This document shows positions 43,658-54,700 of a stretch of 64,000 bases of DNA, piece after piece; the first letter of the stretch is position 1; each line of letters opens with the position of its first letter. The notes beneath the pieces are model-generated. The model ran no database searches and was not told the origin of the DNA. It saw only the letters and a list, made by a program, of their open reading frames with translations. The DNA is taken from positions 1,089,770 through 1,153,769 of the forward strand of contig NC_043741.1 in the NCBI RefSeq assembly GCF_004337985.1, in the 5' to 3' direction. The translations under genes were made by a program, and so were the position numbers. Origin of the DNA: Pyricularia pennisetigena. Its lineage: Eukaryota; Ascomycota; Sordariomycetes; Magnaporthales; Pyriculariaceae.

Positions 43658-44666
43658 TTGCTGCGGGGGGAAGGGACTGCTGAAAAAAGTCGAGAGGAGG
43701 AAGAAAAAAAAAAAGAAAAGAAAAAAAGAGAATATATCCTTGTTCCCATTTGATGCATTAGGGATTCTGAGCTCGTGCCGAGAGTAGATACTTTTTTTTT
43801 TTTTTTCCCCTCTCTCTTGACTTTTGGCCAATGACAGCTTTTTGATGACATTACCAAAAACAAGAACAACAAATCTGTAACGATTGAAACCTGACCCAAA
43901 AGTAACGGAGTAACCACGTCATCTCATAGTGTCGGTGATGACAGGATCTCTGCTACGCGTCGAAAAGCTCGTTATTTTTGTAACCTCGATACTTTGCTTC
44001 CTTTACTTGGCACCAGACGCAGGCTCTCGTATGACGCGTCTAAAATACCACGAGCCAGAGGGTCTGTCCTTCTATGCAGGGGCTGGTTCAAGACGTGACA
44101 CCGAATCCCGACGACTACAGTTATTCTTTGGCAATACATATAAATTCAACTGAGCGGATTGGGTCAGTTGGGCGAGAGAATATGTGCCGGCATATAGAGA
44201 CCTAGCCATCAAAACGGTGGGTATATACAGGCAGAAAACTGCAAGCGTGTCCCCAACGCAAGAATGCTTTACACTTCAACTTATCTGATCTTTCCTGTCG
44301 ATTCGTAGTTTGGATTAAATCATAAAACTTTTTTTTAACACTGCAAAAGGCCGCCCAAAAAAAAGCAAGACTACCTACCTACCTATAGCCAAGCCCCTTC
44401 AGATGGTACTAGTTCTATAGAGTATGTTTCCCGCGTCATGCATAGCTCCCGGTCCGAACCTCCGCTGTAATGCGATGCGATCTCCAGACCAAAAATTTCT
44501 TTCGTGCCCTTGATTTTTGAACTTCTCTGCGTTCAACCATCAGCCCAAAGTGCCAAAGGGCCTTTCAGCGCCAGCGTCGCACGTTCTTGTGACGAAGGGC
44601 GGCTCTGTTGAAAGAATTCCGACTGAGCATCATCCAGGTCCGTTCGTCGGCGGTCAGGGCCGTCCC
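43658..44666. other. Convergent 3' spacer, arginine methyltransferase and phosphoacetylglucosamine mutase
   Basis: No gene; should hold both 3' untranslated regions. Contains A-rich (43702-43728) and T-rich (43791-43807) tracts and a TACCTACCTACCTA repeat at 44372-44385. Confidence 0.65.
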
Positions 44667-46524
44667 CTAGATGCTGGAGCCGCCATACGTGGCGATGATG
44701 CGCTTGACGTGGTTCGCCAGTTCTTCGGCCTCCGTCTTGGTCGCTGCTTCGGCGTAGACCCGGCAGACGTTCTCCGTCCCCGACGCTCTGGCAAATGCCC
44801 TTGCCGACTTATACTTCTTGACCACCTGATCAATCTCCTCCTGGGCACCAGGGGGGTGCGAGAGCTTCCTCTCGGCGTCCGTTGTGCGGAAAGCATCCTT
44901 GTCGTTTACCTCAACCTTGACGAGCCTGTTGGGCAAGTCGGTGTAGGTCATGGCCCAATCCCGCATGGTCCACGAGTTGTGGGAGAGAACGACCTCGACC
45001 ATGAGCATATCCGAGATGGCATCACCAACAGTCTGGTTGATGAGATCGGCGCAGGCCGCAAGCCTCTCGAGAGCGTCTTTCTGCGCAGGAGATTGAGGCT
45101 CAGTCTCGCGGAACAGCCGCATAGCCTCGGTTGAGAAGACAACGGTGCCGTGGCCGTTGGCCTCAAAATAGACGCCCACATCAAAGTTGCAAGCAGCGTG
45201 GTGCAGGTGCTTGACACCGGTAGGGGTGCAGACAACCGGCAGCTTGAGGTGTTGCTTGATGTACTGTGTGCTGGCGCCGTTGGCGTACGCCGTCTGTACC
45301 ACGCCAATTCGCAGCTCATCCTCAAGTCTGGCTGCGCCCACGAGGTCAACCAGGAATGAGGCGCACAGCGAAGAGATGCGATCACCGTCCAGCATGGCAA
45401 AGCCAGTGTCTGGGTCTTCCCAGTAGTAGATAACGCGGTCGGCATCGCCGTCTAATGAGCAGCAACGCAGACCTGGAATAGGCGGTGGCGAGGGTGGAGC
45501 ACGTTGCTTGGTCTTGACAAAGTCTGCACCTGACTTCAACACGAGACAGTTTAGCAAAGTGACCAAAGGNNNNNNNNNNNNNNNNNNNNNNNNNNNNNNN
45601 NNNNNNNNNNNNNNNNNNNNNNNNNNNNNNNNNNNNNNNNNNNNNNNNNNNNNNGGGGGAGGGGGGGGGGGGGTGGTTTGGAAGCGCAGGCATCAAATCA
45701 AGACGAAGAAGGAAAAAAACAAGTCAACTTACATCAAGGTTCAGCAGCTCGGGCCGGAGAACGTCGTCATTGACCACCTTGACATCGATGAGCTTCTCCA
45801 GACCCTGTTCCTGCTCCAGCTTTCTCAGATGCTTGAGGAACTCGGACAGCTTAGGCCCGCCTACGCCGTTGGCGCAATCAACCTGGAGGGGCTCTTTTAT
45901 AGGCTTCTTGTTCAAGGCCCTGATGAAGGCCTCGGCAAGCTTCTGGTAGTAACCGACCTCGCTCACTTCACCGTACGACTTGGGCGTGCCCTCTGTATTT
46001 GTGCAGCGAACCAGGTAGTGGAGCTGGGGAGTGGTGAGGATCTTGTAGTCGACGTGCTCGGCGCCGACCGACTCGAGCGCATCCGCGAGGGCTCCGACCA
46101 GCTTGTGGCCAGAAGGGCGGGTGTCGCGGCCATAGATGACCTTGGCAGGGTTGGAAAGGTCGATCTTGAGGTCTGCGGCGAGTCGCTCGTATGTGGTCGC
46201 AAGGTCTTGGTCCGAAGCAGCGTTGACCAGCACGGTGGCGTGGGCCTCCCAGTCCTGCTCGAGCATTTCACCCATTGGGTCCACGACCTTGACACCATTG
46301 TCAGCGGCGGGGTTGTGGCTGGCCGTGATCATGACACCGATGGCTTGACCATTGAGCTTGCGACTTCGCAGGGCTGCGAGAAGCCCGACGCGAAATGTGA
46401 TTCCCTCGAGCAGGTCGGCCTTCATACGGAAACCTGCAGTTCCATAGGTGTACTGCTTGCCCTCCGGGAGGGGCACGATGGGGTGCTTCTGCGAAGCAGC
46501 GACAATGTTCTGAGTGACAGCCAT
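44667..46524 (-). CDS. AGM1: Phosphoacetylglucosamine mutase, 552 aa
   Basis: Two exons on the minus strand, 46524-45733 and 45533-44667, in frame on both sides of an intron that includes an 85-base gap of unknown sequence. The enzyme interconverts GlcNAc-6-phosphate and GlcNAc-1-phosphate in UDP-GlcNAc synthesis, feeding chitin, N-glycans and GPI anchors. Family motifs: YGTAGFR near the N-terminus, the active-site phosphoserine loop ITASHNPAADNG (S69), the DGDADRVIY metal-binding loop, EANGHGT for sugar recognition, and RASGTENVCRVYAE for phosphate binding. Length matches fungal Agm1/Pcm1 (about 540-560 aa). The junction LLNLD-SGADFVKTKQ reads smoothly across the intron, so the gap should not remove coding sequence. 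Probably essential, as in yeast. Confidence 0.95.
45570..45654. other. Assembly gap (85 undetermined bases)
   Basis: A block of N inside the phosphoacetylglucosamine mutase intron, directly followed by a G-rich run at 45655-45673. The true intron length is therefore unknown. Confidence 0.99.
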
Positions 46525-47819
46525 GGCGAAAGCTGAATCAATCGGTCGGTCCGAGGCTGGCGGGTTGGTAGATCGATGGTAGAGTGGATGGCCAGGCGCC
46601 TGGTGGGCGGAGAAATGAGCGAGGTGGGTGGGCGGGTTTATGATCAGCTTATAACTAACAGGGTAAGCTGGCGAAGTCGGTAAGGTATGAGAGGAGTACC
46701 TTTTGAATATAGTATCTGCTGTCGGTCTGGATTGTGCTGTCCCTTTTTTTGAACAGGGGCCTGCGCCACCAATCGTGGACTCAATAGGGCTCGCAAAACA
46801 GAGAAAAAGAAATCGTCATGAGCAGCCCCCTGTTGCGATACGAAGATGCAAGGAGACTGTGATAATAGGTAACGTATCCGCCCATGCAGACGGTTGAGGC
46901 CTCTCTAGCAAGGCGGGGCGGCGGCGACGACATTTCAAGCTTTATTAGGTAGCTGAGGTCCCCCCAAGGTGGGGTCGAGGTGTGACGTGACGTCTGGTCT
47001 TGTTTTTGGTTCGGGTGTTCTAGCGCAATAGCTACAGGGGTCTACCTCAGGTTAATAGCGGCCAGCTGCAAGGCGTCGGCCATGCAAACGCCAGACCCGG
47101 TCAATCCCACTGCCAGCTGATGTTTTTTTTTCACAAAGGCGGCTGCTCAACATAAAGTGGCTTGAAAGTTCAGACAGTCAACAGAACCTCAAAGATCTAC
47201 TGGCCATGAGGCGTGGGGGGGCTTCTGCAAGTCGCTTGATTAAGAAGATGCGAAAAGAAAAAGGAGAGTCCGATCAGATTACACACTTCGAGATTCAACC
47301 AGCCAACTCTTTACGAGTGGCCACTCTCGGCCTCGGTAACCTGCACAACAGATTGGGATAGGTACATACGTGTACCTAGGTGGTCCTCAGTACTTGCAGC
47401 GATTCCTGGTCATGTGTGGATACTTCAGACGGCGACAAATCTTGAATTAAGAAGCTTTGGCATTGTAGTGCAGGTATGCCACAAACCCCTGAGTCGCTTA
47501 CCGAGGTGGAGGGGTAAAGGTGGGTCACTAATCAGCTGACTTGGCGAATGGTGCGGCGTGGTAGGATCAACCTGTTACGCGACTGACGCGTAGGCACTCT
47601 TTTGGTATCATCATCTTCAACATCCAACTCCAGATCCATTCTGTTACAATTTTACCATCTCACGAACGAGTTTGAGTCCAAGACGCCTCCAGGCGGAACC
47701 TACCTCAATATAGCGTAGCTACCAGAATCCAAGTTCAAATGCTCAGCCGCAGTCACTGCACCTCGTTGCCCTCATCGCATATTGGCTGACCTTGAAATCC
47801 TTCAAAGCTTTCCAAGAGA
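46525..47819. other. Divergent promoter region, phosphoacetylglucosamine mutase and MUS81
   Basis: 1.3 kb without a gene between two divergent starts. A TACCTAGG motif lies at 47373-47380, and MCB-like hexamers at 47577-47591 near MUS81. No domain-bearing frame seen. Confidence 0.65.
47577..47591 (+). promoter_or_regulatory. Paired MCB-like elements upstream of MUS81
   Basis: ACGCGA at 47577-47582 and a perfect MluI-box ACGCGT at 47586-47591, three bases apart and about 230 bases before the MUS81 start codon. MBF binds ACGCGT to drive G1/S genes in yeasts and filamentous fungi; its role here is inferred. Confidence 0.45.
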
Positions 47820-49604
47820 ATGTCTTCGGACGAGGATTCGCCCAATGCACTCTGGTTGAAATGGACAAAAGAATGGCTAGATACTGCCAGAGAACGCAAT
47901 TCCAAAGGCGTCACCACGTACAGACACGCCTACAACAGCCTGAAGGCATGCCCCATCGCCTTCACACACCCTTCCGAATTACAGCAACTCAAGGGTTGGG
48001 GTCAGGGACTTTGTTCCCGCCTGGCAGAACTCTTGAGGAAGCACTGCGAGGAGAATGGTCTTCCCATGCCCGAACACCCGTCCAAGTCCCGATCTAGGAC
48101 GCTGCACGAGTCTGGGGGCGAGCCGTCGGAGACGGGACCGGCAAAGAAAACACGCAAAACCAAGGAGTATGTGCCGGCGTACAGATCAGGTGCATATGCC
48201 CTCATCATGGCACTTTCTACCCTCGACGAACAGGCTCAAACCGGGCTGTCAAAGGCTGATCTGATTGAGATTGCCCAACATCACTGTAATGCCTCGTTCA
48301 AGGTTGGCGAAGATGCGGCATCGTTCTACACTGCCTGGAACTCGATGAAAACGCTGCTTCAGAAAGAGCTGGTCTACGAGAGAGGCCGCCCAACCAAGCG
48401 TTATGCCTTGACAGATGAGGGATGGGAAGTAGCAGAAAGGGTCAAACTTGTCGCTGCAGCTCGTGGAAACAATTTCGAGGTTGTGCCTCAGCAACCCGTA
48501 TCCACCACTACCGGCTCGTCCACAGCAGTGGATCAGGATGTGGAAGATGCACCGCCTCCAGCAGGTCAACCACAGTCCCAATACCGTGATCTCGTAGCCG
48601 AAGGTCGACTCGTGGGAGACGATGCTTCGTTGCCCACGTTTACACCAATTAGATTACCACCCGGATCATTCCAAGTCCACCTCGTCCTGGATGTTCGTGA
48701 GATCAGGACCAAAAAGGACCGAGACTATATGAAAGATCAACTTACTCAAAAAGGAGTCACCCCCATAATGCGCAGTCTGGCACTGGGCGACGCTATCTGG
48801 GTCGCCAAATGCACGGATCCAACTCTGCTCAACCGCGGTGGTGTCGAGGGTGAAGAGGGCAATGAGATTGTCCTGGACTACATCGCCGAGCGTAAAAGGC
48901 TCGATGACCTTATCAGCAGTGTCAAGGACGGACGATTTCACGAGCAAAAGTTCCGTCTCCGGCGATCGGGGCTGCGTAACGTGATTTATATTGTAGAGGA
49001 CTTTTCTATTGATAGCATGAACTCATCTCGCTATGAAGAGATGGTGCAGTCGGCGATGGCATCCACACAGGTCGTGAATGGCTATTTTCTGAAAAGGACT
49101 CAGAAGATGGACGACACCATCACATATCTCGCTCGCCTGACCAAGCTACTAAAGTCGCAGTATGAGAGCAGGACTATAAACGTCATTCCAACAAACGTCC
49201 TGACGGCACAAAATTACCTACCCCTGCTGGCGCATCTTCGACAAGAGAAAGAGATGAACGCTGCGGCTTCGGCAGGCCTTTCAAGGTCGGAGAAGAGTTT
49301 TTACATCAGTTATCCGGCTTTTGCATCTCTTGCTTCGAAATCGGAAATGATTACCCTGCGTGACGTCTTTCTCAAGATGCTCATGTGCACCAAGGGCATC
49401 ACGGGCGAGAAGGCGATGGAGATCCAAAAGCGGTGGAAGACACCCTTGGAGTTTGTGAAAGCATACGAGGAATGTGGGCCCGGAGACCTCGGCAGGAAGC
49501 GGAAGATTGAGCTGGTATCCAGCCATATGGCTAACCTGGTAGGTCGCAAGAAGATCACCAAGGCTTTCAGCCAGAAGCTCGCCGAGGTCTGGGGCGATGT
49601 CTGA
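47820..49604 (+). CDS. MUS81: Structure-specific endonuclease subunit MUS81, 594 aa
   Basis: A single-exon frame from the ATG at 47820. With an Eme1/Mms4 partner it cuts 3' flaps, replication forks and Holliday-junction-like structures in the nucleus. The N-terminus has the helix-hairpin-helix region (YNSLKACPIAFTHPSELQQL, then GWGQGLCSRLAELL). A winged-helix-like segment lies around residues 125-210. The XPF-type nuclease begins at VHLVLDVREIRTKKDRDY and has ERKRLDDL, that is the catalytic ERKxxxD with E357, R358, K359 and D363. A C-terminal tandem helix-hairpin-helix (KGITGEKAMEIQKRWKTP) completes the architecture. Length is close to yeast Mus81 (632 aa). All catalytic residues are present. 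It converges on riboflavin synthase, with 175 bases between stop codons. Confidence 0.95.
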   Translation: MSSDEDSPNALWLKWTKEWLDTARERNSKGVTTYRHAYNSLKACPIAFTHPSELQQLKGWGQGLCSRLAELLRKHCEENGLPMPEHPSKSRSRTLHESGGEPSETGPAKKTRKTKEYVPAYRSGAYALIMALSTLDEQAQTGLSKADLIEIAQHHCNASFKVGEDAASFYTAWNSMKTLLQKELVYERGRPTKRYALTDEGWEVAERVKLVAAARGNNFEVVPQQPVSTTTGSSTAVDQDVEDAPPPAGQPQSQYRDLVAEGRLVGDDASLPTFTPIRLPPGSFQVHLVLDVREIRTKKDRDYMKDQLTQKGVTPIMRSLALGDAIWVAKCTDPTLLNRGGVEGEEGNEIVLDYIAERKRLDDLISSVKDGRFHEQKFRLRRSGLRNVIYIVEDFSIDSMNSSRYEEMVQSAMASTQVVNGYFLKRTQKMDDTITYLARLTKLLKSQYESRTINVIPTNVLTAQNYLPLLAHLRQEKEMNAAASAGLSRSEKSFYISYPAFASLASKSEMITLRDVFLKMLMCTKGITGEKAMEIQKRWKTPLEFVKAYEECGPGDLGRKRKIELVSSHMANLVGRKKITKAFSQKLAEVWGDV

Positions 49605-49779
49605 GCCACACTATCTGTGGTTGCTGTTTGAGATTTATGATATAGGGCGGCCAGGATATCAAACATCTCGTACATGTTACCACGTTTATTCAGCAATCAA
49701 ACGGACACGAACAACAAACGGCATTACTGTATCCTCATTCTGCCAAGAGAGAAAGATAGCCAATGATTTCGGGTTGGCC

Positions 49780-50607
49780 TTACGCGCCACTCTTGTTGAG
49801 AGAGCTCAAATATCCAGCCATACTCTTCTCAGCATACTTGGCCAAGACGTCAACCTCAACATTGACAGTATCACCAACGCTCTTCTGCGCCAGGACGACA
49901 CGCTCCTGCGTGTACACGATGAGCATGACCTCCCACCACCCGGCTGCGTCGTCGACCTTGGTGACCGTCAGACTCGTCCCGTCCAGGGCGACGTACCCCT
50001 TCCGCACGATGTATTTCAACACGTCGCTGCCCTCCCGTGGCTTGAACCGCATGGTGATGGCGTTGCCATCTGCCTGCTTGTCCGCTATGGTCGCGGTCGT
50101 GTCGACGTGGCCCTGCACAAAGTGGCCGCCCATGCGGGTGTCGGCCCGCACAGCCCTCTCGAGGTTCACGCGCGAGTCCTTGACCAGGTCGCCCAGGTCC
50201 GTGACGCGTAGCGTCTCCGGCGCCACGCCCACGGTGAACTGCGTCGGCGTGAAGGACGTGACGGTGAGGCACACGCCATTGACGGCGATGCTGTCACCGT
50301 CATGACAGTCCGAGAGCAGACTGCTGCCCGCTGGAAGCGAGATGGTCAGCGATGTCCCCCCGGTGGCATCGTGCGGGTTGAGCTCGGCAACGACTTGATG
50401 GTTACGACTTGCATTGTTAGCTTTTAGGTCTCAAACTGCTTCTATAGGGGGTTACGGTGTGGCTAGGTAATGTGCAGGCTGCTGCTTGGTGGGGAATTGC
50501 AATGATTCAACAACGGAGTCTGAGGAATCACAATAAGGGAAAAGCAGAAAAGGTTGGCAAGCATTGCCATACGCACCTCCAATCTCCTCGACTATACCAG
50601 TGAACAT
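49780..50607 (-). CDS. RIB5: Riboflavin synthase (alpha chain), 214 aa
   Basis: Exon 1 50607-50577 encodes only the first ten residues, MFTGIVEEIG; exon 2 is 50393-49780, joined in phase across a 183-nt intron. The enzyme dismutates two 6,7-dimethyl-8-ribityllumazines to riboflavin, the last step of vitamin B2 synthesis, as a homotrimer in the cytosol. The two internally repeated lumazine-binding barrels are visible. The first carries DSIAVNGVCLTVTSF and the second GYVALDGTSLTVTKV, with the shared GGHFVQGHVD motif between them. Length fits the 200-240 aa family range. The tiny first exon is recognised by the invariant MFTGIVE start and by donor GTGCGT. Confidence 0.95.
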
Positions 50608-51721
50608 GGCGAATATGTGCTTATGTGTGACTACCTAGGTAGCTATGTAACAAACGTTCCTGCAGATGGATGGGTATGTCGGCGCGGCTTAATGGATGGA
50701 TGGTGGGGTTATCGCTTTAGTATGCTTGTAGCTTCAAGCGCACCCAATCGCCTTGAATTCCTCTATTGTAATGAGAAGAGAGAGATCTAGTTCCAGCAGT
50801 GAAATTGTGTTGCGATTAGGCGATCTTTGCATCCAATCAGGTGTTCTACAAAAATAGTGATGTGAGTAAGAGTGTTAAAAAAAAAAAAGTACGCGTCTGA
50901 TGAATCCGCTGGCTGACTTTCTCCATGTGGGTTGAAGAGGGGTCTTTCATCCCGTGCGATCCGTGGCGACATGATCATATTCATTCGATCGTCTTTTCTG
51001 TGTAATCATCTGCTAGCATTTGTTTTCGCCCCCAACAATTTTTTTTTATTAGTCAATTCACCCGCAGTACACGAAGAGAATGTGATGCTACGGTTACTGT
51101 TGTATCTTTAGCAGACGACTTTTCTGAAATAGAGCCAAGAAAGAATAAAAAAAAAAAAAAAAAGACACAAGGTATAGAAACTGCCAGCTAGCTAAGGGCT
51201 TAATTAAGACCCGCAACGCTACCCACAGTGAGTTGATTTAGTGAAGATAGAGCCCCTTGATTAGTCGAATTCGAAGTGGTTGTAGCTGGATGGGCAGCGC
51301 AGGCGCTTGCTTTTTTGGTCGTTATAGCATGAAATCGACAGAACCAAACAAAACAACCAATTCGAAACTTGTCTTCATAAAAGCCACAAGAAAAAACCAA
51401 AAAGAAACAATTGTCGTATACCTGTGGCCAACAAGGTCAAGGACCAGGAAGACTAGGAATTAACTACTTAGGGTATAAATATATACGCTTGACAAGCTGC
51501 CAAATGTTTCTGCCTGGGTATGGTATCCAAGGAAGGGGAGAGGTGAGAGAAAATAAAACGGAAACCACAAAATTGCTTTCCCGCTCCAGAAAAGCACAAG
51601 ATGTCGCTCACAAGCAAACCACTCCCATCAATTATAGCTGTCCCGGCAAGAGCAATCGTGGGCTTTTGGAGGGACGGGGCGATGGGCAGCTCACGGCCGC
51701 CAGTACATCGCTGTCAGGATC
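50608..51721. other. Gene-free spacer between RIB5 and MED16 3' end
   Basis: Contains the RIB5 promoter side and the MED16 3' end. Just upstream of the RIB5 start is the perfect palindrome CTACCTAGGTAG at 50631-50642. An ACGCGT hexamer lies at 50891-50896, a poly(A) tract at about 51148-51163. No coding frame with support. Confidence 0.6.
50631..50642. promoter_or_regulatory. Perfect 12-bp palindrome CTACCTAGGTAG at the RIB5 start
   Basis: Twelve-base self-complementary sequence 23 bases upstream of the RIB5 start codon, so probably in the 5' leader or at the transcription start. Related TACCTA/TAGGTA strings recur in other spacers of this window. Whether a protein binds it is unknown. Confidence 0.5.
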
Positions 51722-54700
51722 CTACACCACCGCGTGGCCGCGAGGCACGACGCTCCAGTTCCCGCCGCAGCAGCACCGGCGCTGGTTCGTATTCACCATG
51801 ACGATGGCCAGCCCGGTCTTGGGGTCCGCGGTGGTATCCTCCATGACGGACGTGCAGCGGACGCACCGCCTCCATTGGCCGAGCGACACCGTCGAGTCTT
51901 GCTGCCCCTTGGGCGGCGGCTTGTCTGGTCGCATCTCAACGTGGCTGAACGTGTCTACATATCTGCCCCTGTTCTTCCGCCTCTCCGAGAGGCTGTGTCG
52001 GTCGTCGAGGACCCCAAGGCTCGAGTAGTCGGCAAAGTACAGCTTGGCTCGGTCGGGAACCGTGGCCTTGAAGGTCTGGAGGTCGGTCTCGAAAAACTTC
52101 TTCAGCATTGGCTGCAGCACGGGGAAGGGCGTGCCTCCCAGCAGGAGCATGAGTTCGTTCTGGTTCTGCAGCGCCTTGACCCGGGCATCCTGCTGCTGCT
52201 GCTGCTGCTGCCTGTTTGCATTGGCCCCCTGCTGCTGCTGCTGCGCCCTTTGCGCCTGGATCCGGAAGGATTGCTCGTAGACCGTCGTGATTTGGCTTCC
52301 GAGTCCGGACAAAAGCTTTTCTAATTGAGCAATATCAATCATGCTGTTTGAGGCATGGGCATGTAGCTTCTGGTATGCTGAGAATAAACGAGTGTGGTTC
52401 TCGTACGAGTCGACGCTTCCTTGCAGTGACGGCGCTCCTTTTGCAAACTGTTGCTGATAGTACTGAACCGCCTTCTTGCCCAGGCCGTCGAGATGCAGCA
52501 GACGCCGGCATACCGAGATGAGAAAGCCGCGGCTTGACGAGCACAGCAGCAGGTGCAGGACCACCTCTTCCTTGGACTGGAGATATGAGAACAAGTCCTT
52601 CCACTCCGATTGAGAGCCAGGGCTAGCGTTCAGCAAAGTCATAAACTTTACATCATCTTCCAGCTCAAAGATGCAGTCGCTTATCCACGTGAGGAGCTCT
52701 ACTGTCCATTTGAAAGAGCTTGCAAGCACTTCGACAACTTCAGGCTCGTCCAAGGGTGTTACCTTACGCTGTGAGTTGGCGTTATTGGCGAGGGTAATGA
52801 GGATGACCAGGTTGCGCACATGCAGCGTAATCAGTGAGAATTTGCCCCCGAACGATCGCGGCCGGAACTCGCCAGCGAAGCCCATGTGATTCATGATACT
52901 GAGGCAAACTTGGAGGTTGGTGTTCCGGACGAGCGCGTCCTGAGACAAGCCCTCTGAGTAGTCAACGTGAACTCTCAACAGGCGAATAATCTGCCCGATC
53001 CAATCAACAGCAAAACGGGGCTTGCTATTGAACTGGCGCGCCAATATGAGAATGTCGTCAAAGTTGGCCATGGATGCCACGGCAGTCGAGAGGGCTACAG
53101 TAAGACCTGCGATGACGGCGGAATATTGGACTGTGAAAACAGGTGGTATCAGTTAGCTGTCACTGATAATTACATAACCTATCAACATCCCACAAGTGGC
53201 GATGAGAGCATACCATCTTGTGGCGTAGAGCCAATATCCCCAGCTGGGAATTTTAAGTGGTTCCACTTGATTTTGCCGTTCTCGCATATTTGCACAAATG
53301 AGCAGTTGGACGGCGAGAATGCTACCTGGAGGCCTGCACATATGGGTTAGACTCAACCGAGGCCATCTCACTCAGAAAACTGCAGACGTGGATCAACTTA
53401 CAGGGTGACTCTTCAGCATAGTGAAATCCCATCTGGTTCAAAGTTACTATACGGTCGAGATCCGGACTTGTGTGTATCTCAGCCATGGTAACTCTGTCTC
53501 GATGTTGAATCGAGCCGTCGCTGAAGGCTAAGCATACCACCTTTCCTGAATGCAGCAGACTTATAGATATGACCACTTTCTGAAGTACTATCGACTCCAA
53601 CTTGCGAAGTCTCGTTGCAGGCTTGAGATGGTACGATGGTTAGCATTAATGGACGTCCAGAGGCTATGGGAGAGCAGGTAGCGAAAAATATATATATATA
53701 TATATATATAGAAAATCAACGAGCATACCTGTGGGTTCGAGCCTAACCCGTTCCTTGAGCTCAGTTGCTGGAACGCCTGATGTAGCTGCTGAGGTTGGTC
53801 GCTGAGTATTTCCCAGATATCTACCGTGCTTTGCAGTCCGCCTCCATAGCTGGTAGGGACATAGGACCGCACGGTCAGAACCAGAGGAGGAGCCCAAGGC
53901 TGACCATCACCGTTGGGAACTCCTGGGAGGAGTTCCAAAAGAGAGAGTTGTGTCATGGCGTAATCTACCTGCGATGCCAATCCTGCAGCCGCCGTATCGT
54001 TCTGAAGCCAGCTTGTCATGGCCACACGTTTTTCCTTCAGCGTAGGGTTGAGAGGGAGGGCATGAGGGGCGGTTTGCTTGTCCGCTTGAGCTGGCAAACC
54101 CCAGTCGATCTGAACCCTCATAATTTTCAGCTGTTTAGAGGCATGTGCCAAAGCTATATATAACTGGCCACCTGCACATGAGAAGATGTATCAGCAGATA
54201 AGTAAGCTGTCCATCAGAAGCAAATCCGGCCACGAGCACGATCGGTCATGATGTACTCTTTCCACTAGTAGCAATGGTCCATGGAGGCTTACTTTTATCA
54301 GCGCACATGGATGCGTGTGTAATTATGTCGTCGGTAGAACTCATCGTTTCCATCTCCAACGACGTCTGCTGTATTGTGCTATTGTTCTGATAGTAGAACA
54401 GCTTGAGAAGGCCGTTGCTTGTGACGCACAAAAACGCACTTTTCATGGGGTTTGGATGGAAAGGGCCTATGGCTGGCGTGGGGGACTGTTCAAATCTATA
54501 AGCGTTGCCGTCTCGAATAGCGGGTCCATACTGGGTAACGAACTGAGGGAAATGACTGTGTCAGCAATCGCAAACTTCGAAGCCATCAAACTCGCTTGAG
54601 TGAATACGAGCCTCTGAGCAGGCCGCCGCCACAAGACAGATGACCCGAGATAGAACTCACGTGTTGCCTACTAGGTGGTACCAAGGGAAGCCAAAAGCTC

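Noticed and set aside
45508..46536. 342-codon plus-strand frame across the assembly gap
   Set aside because: It includes the unknown bases and is antisense to phosphoacetylglucosamine mutase, whose motifs are unambiguous.
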